Below the pieces are notes generated by a model. That model was not told the DNA's origin, searched no databases, and saw only the letters and a list, made by a program, of their open reading frames with translations. A stretch of 64,000 bases of DNA. Source: Lysinibacillus contaminans. GTDB taxonomy: Bacteria; Bacillota; Bacilli; Bacillales_A; Planococcaceae. This document shows positions 60,912 through 64,000 of the stretch, in pieces; the first letter of the stretch is position 1, and each line of letters starts with the position of its first letter. The stretch is from the NCBI RefSeq assembly GCF_001278945.1, contig NZ_LGRV01000003.1:248001-312000 (forward strand). Reading direction: 5' to 3'. The translations under genes were made by a program, and so were the position numbers.

Positions 60912-61817
60912 TTAGAAATGATAATCGTCTTCACAAATAATTACATCTTTTGGTTCATAAGGTTCAATGTGAATAAAGGTAACTGCATAATTACTTAGCC
61001 TTTGGACTGTTGATTCAATAGATTCTGTAATATCGTGTGATTGTCTTACATTTAAATTTGGATTAACTGCAACAGTTATATCAATTAATATCATACTCCC
61101 ATGCTTTCGGCCACGGATTTCGCAAATTTCGCGCACTCGGGGTATTTGTGTAACTTCGACACGTATTTTCTGTAAAAAGTTACTATCAAAACCATCTGTT
61201 AATAAATAAACAGCTTCTTTGAAAATTTCAATCGCAGTTTTAATAATAATAATGCCAATAATGAAAGCTGTGATAGTATCAATAATTGGATAACCAAAAA
61301 TTGATGCTGTAATTCCAATCGCAGTTCCTATACTAACAATTGCATCTGATCGATTATCATAGGCGGCTGCTTTTACAGCGGTACTTTTAATCTTATTAGC
61401 TAAATTTATATTGTATTTATATACCCCATACATAACAAGTGCACTAAATAATGCGACAACAATTGTTAAAATATTTGGATTCTCACTAGAGGGTGTAGAT
61501 AAATTTTTTCCAGAAGATATTAGCACTTCTATGCCTACATAAATCATAATAAATGAAGCAATTAAAGAAGCGATGGTCTCAGCTCGGAAATGGCCGTAAC
61601 GATGGTCATCATCTGGTGGCCTCTGAGAAATACGTAGTCCAATTAAAACGGCAATAGATGCAATAATATCAGTTGTATTATTCAAACCATCGGCCATTAA
61701 AGCCTCTGAGTTTCCAATATATCCAATCGTTAATTTCAAAGCACTTAAAAAGATATAAGCGAAAATAGATAAATACGCACCTTTTTCTCCAGCACGCAAG
61801 TTTGTATATAGCTCCAA
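60912..61817 (-). CDS. Cation diffusion facilitator (CDF) metal exporter
   Basis: A 301-residue six-helix exporter of divalent metal ions by proton exchange. Metal-site motifs are DGLNNTTDIIAS in helix 2 and AYDNRSDAIVSIG in helix 5 (D-x3-D pairs), with PPDDDHRYGHFRAETIASLI between; the cytosolic domain ends with HIEPYEPKD. The Asp/Asp set resembles MneP/MneS-type manganese exporters, but metal choice is inference. TTG at 61817 is chosen, 6 nt after GGAGGGG. Confidence 0.88.
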   Translation of the reverse strand: MELYTNLRAGEKGAYLSIFAYIFLSALKLTIGYIGNSEALMADGLNNTTDIIASIAVLIGLRISQRPPDDDHRYGHFRAETIASLIASFIMIYVGIEVLISSGKNLSTPSSENPNILTIVVALFSALVMYGVYKYNINLANKIKSTAVKAAAYDNRSDAIVSIGTAIGITASIFGYPIIDTITAFIIGIIIIKTAIEIFKEAVYLLTDGFDSNFLQKIRVEVTQIPRVREICEIRGRKHGSMILIDITVAVNPNLNVRQSHDITESIESTVQRLSNYAVTFIHIEPYEPKDVIICEDDYHF

Positions 61818-61854
61818 AATGTTTCCCCTCCGAAAGACTTCTTTAAACACGAAA

Positions 61855-61892
61855 GAGGCTACATTATTTGCCTTTGCAAATAATGTAACCTC
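61855..61892 (-). promoter_or_regulatory. Leader hairpin of the CDF gene
   Basis: GAGG-TACATTATTTGC and GCAAATAATGTA-CCTC form a 16-bp arm pair with one mismatch around CTTT, in the 5' leader of the CDF transcript. It may be an attenuator or a metal-regulator site. Confidence 0.55.
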
Positions 61893-62041
61893 AATTTATA
61901 GAGATAAAGTATAACATAGATTCGAAAAAGAATGGGGCCTATAATTGAAAAAATTCAATAATGCTATACACATAAATACAAATTACTCTCGCAGATGTTT
62001 TATTCAATAGTTTTGTATGTCAAAACTAAACTGGACAAAAA

Positions 62042-62420
62042 TTATAAGGTCTGTTGCTTGAATTCCATCGGTGTTAAATAGCCTAGTGTTCCGTGTATTC
62101 GAAAGGTATTGAACCAATGAACATAGTCATCAAGTTCAAGAGCGAGTTGTTCAAAAGAAGAGAAGTGAGCTCCGTTAGCGAATTCTGTTTTAAATACCTT
62201 AAACGTCGCTTCAGCCACAGCGTTGTCATAAGGGCATCCGTTCATGCTCTATGATTGTTGGATACCGAATGTTTCAAGAGCTTCTGAAATTAGTTTGTTA
62301 TCAAACTCTTTTCCTCGGTCTGTATGAAACATTTTGACATCATTTAAATTGGCATGGATGCTCACAATCCCTTGATACACAAGTTCTGCGGTTTTATTCG
62401 CACCAGCACTATGTCCAACC
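62042..62420 (-). pseudogene. IS3-family OrfB transposase, C-terminal remnant
   Basis: Codons on the minus strand read VGHSAGANKTAELVYQGIVS, FHTDRGKEFDNKLISEALET, MNGCPYDNAVAEATFKVFKT and FRIHGTLGYLTPMEFKQ, the DDE domain end (second Asp in HTDRG, Glu after DNA-AE). A TAG replaces a Leu-type codon just before MNGCPYDN (about 62247), and all upstream sequence is gone. Confidence 0.85.
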
Positions 62421-62502
62421 TAGTGTAGCCTATACAGTTGTTGCATAACGATAATCGAGGGATGCTTCTATGTATGTCATTATTTTTTTTAGCAAAAAGC
62501 AA

Positions 62503-62547
62503 AAAAAATCGCTATCTTCACTGTATGAAGAAGAGCGATTTTTTAAA
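62503..62547. terminator. Terminator between IS3 remnant and unknown remnant
   Basis: AAAAAAATCGCT and AGCGATTTTTT pair, with TTC/GAA extending the stem; A and T runs flank it. Confidence 0.8.
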
Positions 62548-62601
62548 ACTTAATCTTACTGATAAATCTCATGCTAAAAAACCAAATAGCTTAAAGTATC
62601 C

Positions 62602-62860
62602 CTAATCGTGTTTTAAAATTGTTAATCCATTTTTCTTGCCAGAAGCAATTAATTGTTCCGCTTGTTTTTTTGAAATACGCTGTTTAGTAAGGAAAAGCGT
62701 ACTATAAGCTCGGTTAATCGACGTAAGAATTTACCGTAATAGTTTGGCTGACGAAACCCTACCCGATGTCCCGACTTGTATTTGGTATAGCATTTGAATA
62801 CAGTCATTAATTTCACTGGGTGTAACGGGTTGGCTAACTGCAATATTTTCGAGGATATTA
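62602..62860 (-). pseudogene. Unidentified broken gene
   Basis: A minus-strand frame reads SQPVTPSEINDCIQMLYQIQ and VGTSGRVSSAKLLR, meets a stop (TAA near 62730), then continues as ILTSINRAYSTLFLTKQRIS and KKQAEQLIASGKKNGLTILK. Composition is that of a real protein, about 85 codons, with no start seen. Family not recognised; probably debris of the same mobile region. Confidence 0.4.
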
Positions 62861-63051
62861 TATTAAACTTGTGTTATTGAATCAGGAAAAATAGAATCGT
62901 CTATTCGGCATAATGAATGTACATAGGAAAACACTAAGAAAATCTTAAGAAATTGTGTGTGCGTTTGTTAAGATTTAATTAGTATTATATCTTTATACGA
63001 ATCCTATAGGTCTGATCACATGAGCCTAAAGAGATGGAGGAGTGAATATAG
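62861..63051. promoter_or_regulatory. Upstream region of the two-component operon
   Basis: No gene. TAAGAAAATCTTAAGAAATT is followed by GTTAAGATTTAATTAGTATT, so the motif TTAAGA(TTT) repeats around 62937-62975 like response-regulator sites for autoregulation. AT-rich promoter elements follow. Confidence 0.4.
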
Positions 63052-63738
63052 TTGAACATTTTGATTTGTGATGATGATAAAGAAATTGTAAGGGCGATTA
63101 GCATTTATTTAGAGAATGAGGGATATCAAATATTCAAAGCTTACAATGGTATAGAGGCAATCGATCTTATTCGAGATCACGTGATTCACCTAATTATTAT
63201 GGATGTTATGATGCCAAAAATGGATGGGATTACGGCGACGATGAAGATTCGGCAAGATCATATGATTCCGTTAATTATGCTTTCTGCTAAGTCGGAGGAT
63301 TATGACAAAATACTCGGATTAAATATCGGAGCAGATGATTATTTGGCCAAGCCGTTTAATCCATTAGAACTTGTGGCTCGAGTGAAATCGCAGCTAAGAA
63401 GGTATACGACATTTGGGAGTCTTGAGGTAAATAGCGATGTATTGCAAACGGGTGGGCTCATGATTGATGATGAACAGAAAGTCATTACCGTTGATAAACA
63501 AGAGGTTCATTTGACACCAGTGCAGTATAAAATTTTAAAGCTTCTCACAGCAAATGCTGGGAGAGTATTCACAATTGAAGAGATTTATGAAAAGGTATGG
63601 AATGAAAAGGCCATTAATCCAGAAAATACGGTTTCGGTTCATGTTCGAAAGATTCGAGAAAAAATTGAAATTAATCCGAAAGAGCCGAAGTATTTAAAAG
63701 TTGTATGGGGAGTTGGATATAAAGTTGAGAAATATTAG
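63052..63738 (+). CDS. OmpR-family response regulator (VanR/MtrA-like)
   Basis: A 228-residue regulator: acidic triplet CDDD at 6-9, acceptor Asp51 in IIMDVMMPKMDG, Ser79 and Lys100 in YLAKPFNPLE, then a winged helix (LTPVQYKILKLLTANAGRVF, NTVSVHVRKIREKIE, VWGVGYKVEKY). The VanR-like receiver and the overlapping kinase mark a cell-envelope-type two-component system. The start is TTG after TGGAGGAGTG. Confidence 0.93.
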   Translation: MNILICDDDKEIVRAISIYLENEGYQIFKAYNGIEAIDLIRDHVIHLIIMDVMMPKMDGITATMKIRQDHMIPLIMLSAKSEDYDKILGLNIGADDYLAKPFNPLELVARVKSQLRRYTTFGSLEVNSDVLQTGGLMIDDEQKVITVDKQEVHLTPVQYKILKLLTANAGRVFTIEEIYEKVWNEKAINPENTVSVHVRKIREKIEINPKEPKYLKVVWGVGYKVEKY

Positions 63739-64000
63739 TCATGCACTCATTACGAAAGTGGTTGTGTTTCTGATTGCCGTCGTTTGTATAACTGGTACAA
63801 CGAAGGCAATTATCGACATGGAAGTAAATGAGGTTCATCTTAGTAGTATAAATCAAGATAATTATTTTGAAAGCCGAGCATTCGCTGATGAAAGTTACAG
63901 CATTCTTTCTTCTTTAGCGCAATTAATCGGAAAATACAAAAGTGAAGAACATATTTTAAGTGGTAAGACACTAACAGAAGAAGATATTAGAGAAATCGAA
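63725..64000 (+). CDS. Sensor histidine kinase, N-terminal part (runs off window)
   Basis: The frame opens with TTG inside the end of the regulator gene (14-nt overlap) and stays open to the window end, 92 codons. It shows a first membrane helix (ALITKVVVFLIAVVCITG) and the start of an outside sensor domain with many polar residues (DNYFESRAFADESYSILSSL). No kinase motif lies within the window, so the call rests on position, the overlap and the topology. Confidence 0.75.
   Translation, partial: MRNISHALITKVVVFLIAVVCITGTTKAIIDMEVNEVHLSSINQDNYFESRAFADESYSILSSLAQLIGKYKSEEHILSGKTLTEEDIREIE

Overview
The window is chromosomal DNA from a low-GC, endospore-forming member of the Bacillales, most likely Planococcaceae (Lysinibacillus/Solibacillus-like). 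Three things point there. The order uvrC - lysC - yslB - sdhCAB - ysmA - gerE - ysmB - racE - rph - rdgB(ysnA) - ysnB matches the Bacillus subtilis backbone. gerE has a sigma-K-type promoter. Shine-Dalgarno sites are strong, with frequent TTG/GTG starts. Family names come from motifs and remembered gene order; no database search was possible.

Region 1 (1-15.7 kb) is conserved core. It holds the 3' part of uvrC and a lysine riboswitch plus terminator ahead of an aspartokinase (lysC). Next are the succinate dehydrogenase operon, a thioesterase, the spore regulator gerE, a MarR regulator, glutamate racemase, a TrhA/hemolysin-III membrane protein (opposite strand), RNase PH, the RdgB nucleotide pyrophosphatase, a YfcE-type phosphoesterase, small DUF genes, an SDR dehydrogenase and a tRNA-Arg(UCU). 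The lysC catalytic motifs are strikingly degraded. Its ACT-domain half and a well-formed internal start for a separate beta subunit are kept.

Region 2 (15.7-34 kb) is accessory and mobile. A fusion of truncated ISL3 and IS4 transposases is followed by a PadR/HAAS pair with a secreted protein, an FRG-domain protein, a tyrosine integrase with DUF771, an unrecognised two-gene operon, and an intact IS110 element with a candidate bridge-RNA region. Then come a TetR/MATE efflux pair with repeated operators, small lipoprotein, GNAT and membrane genes, and several pseudogenes (CtaG-like, DUF2935, a rearranged second integrase, an ISL3 remnant).

Region 3 (34-39.2 kb) is a complete Pho-type cassette: PhoP-box repeats, pstS-pstC-pstA-pstB-phoU and a PhoB/OmpR response regulator without an adjacent kinase.

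Region 4 (39.2-63 kb) is again accessory. It contains a TauE pseudogene, an S1-protein remnant buried against a 250-bp repeat, an Asp/Glu racemase-like protein, a nitroreductase/MarR/monooxygenase cassette, and a very AT-rich, Clostridium-like block (hydrolase, pectate lyase, phosphoesterase, GNAT, MerR). The pectate lyase lies behind a cyclic-di-GMP-I riboswitch and a terminator. Further on are an amino-acid ABC transporter with an acyl-CoA-dehydrogenase-like enzyme (probable sulfur scavenging), an EamA exporter, an ArsR regulator, secreted and lipoprotein genes, a CDF metal exporter and IS3 debris. The window ends in a two-component system (63.05-64 kb), with the kinase cut by the window edge.

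In regions 2 and 4 the gaps between accessory genes carry at least two families of dispersed, hairpin-forming repeats. One has a palindromic core around the sequence CTAACGAAGC. The other is about 250 bp long, with a CCAAA/TTTGG hairpin, a terminator and a conserved tail. These repeats, the riboswitch-controlled pectate lyase and the degenerate aspartokinase are the main points of interest.
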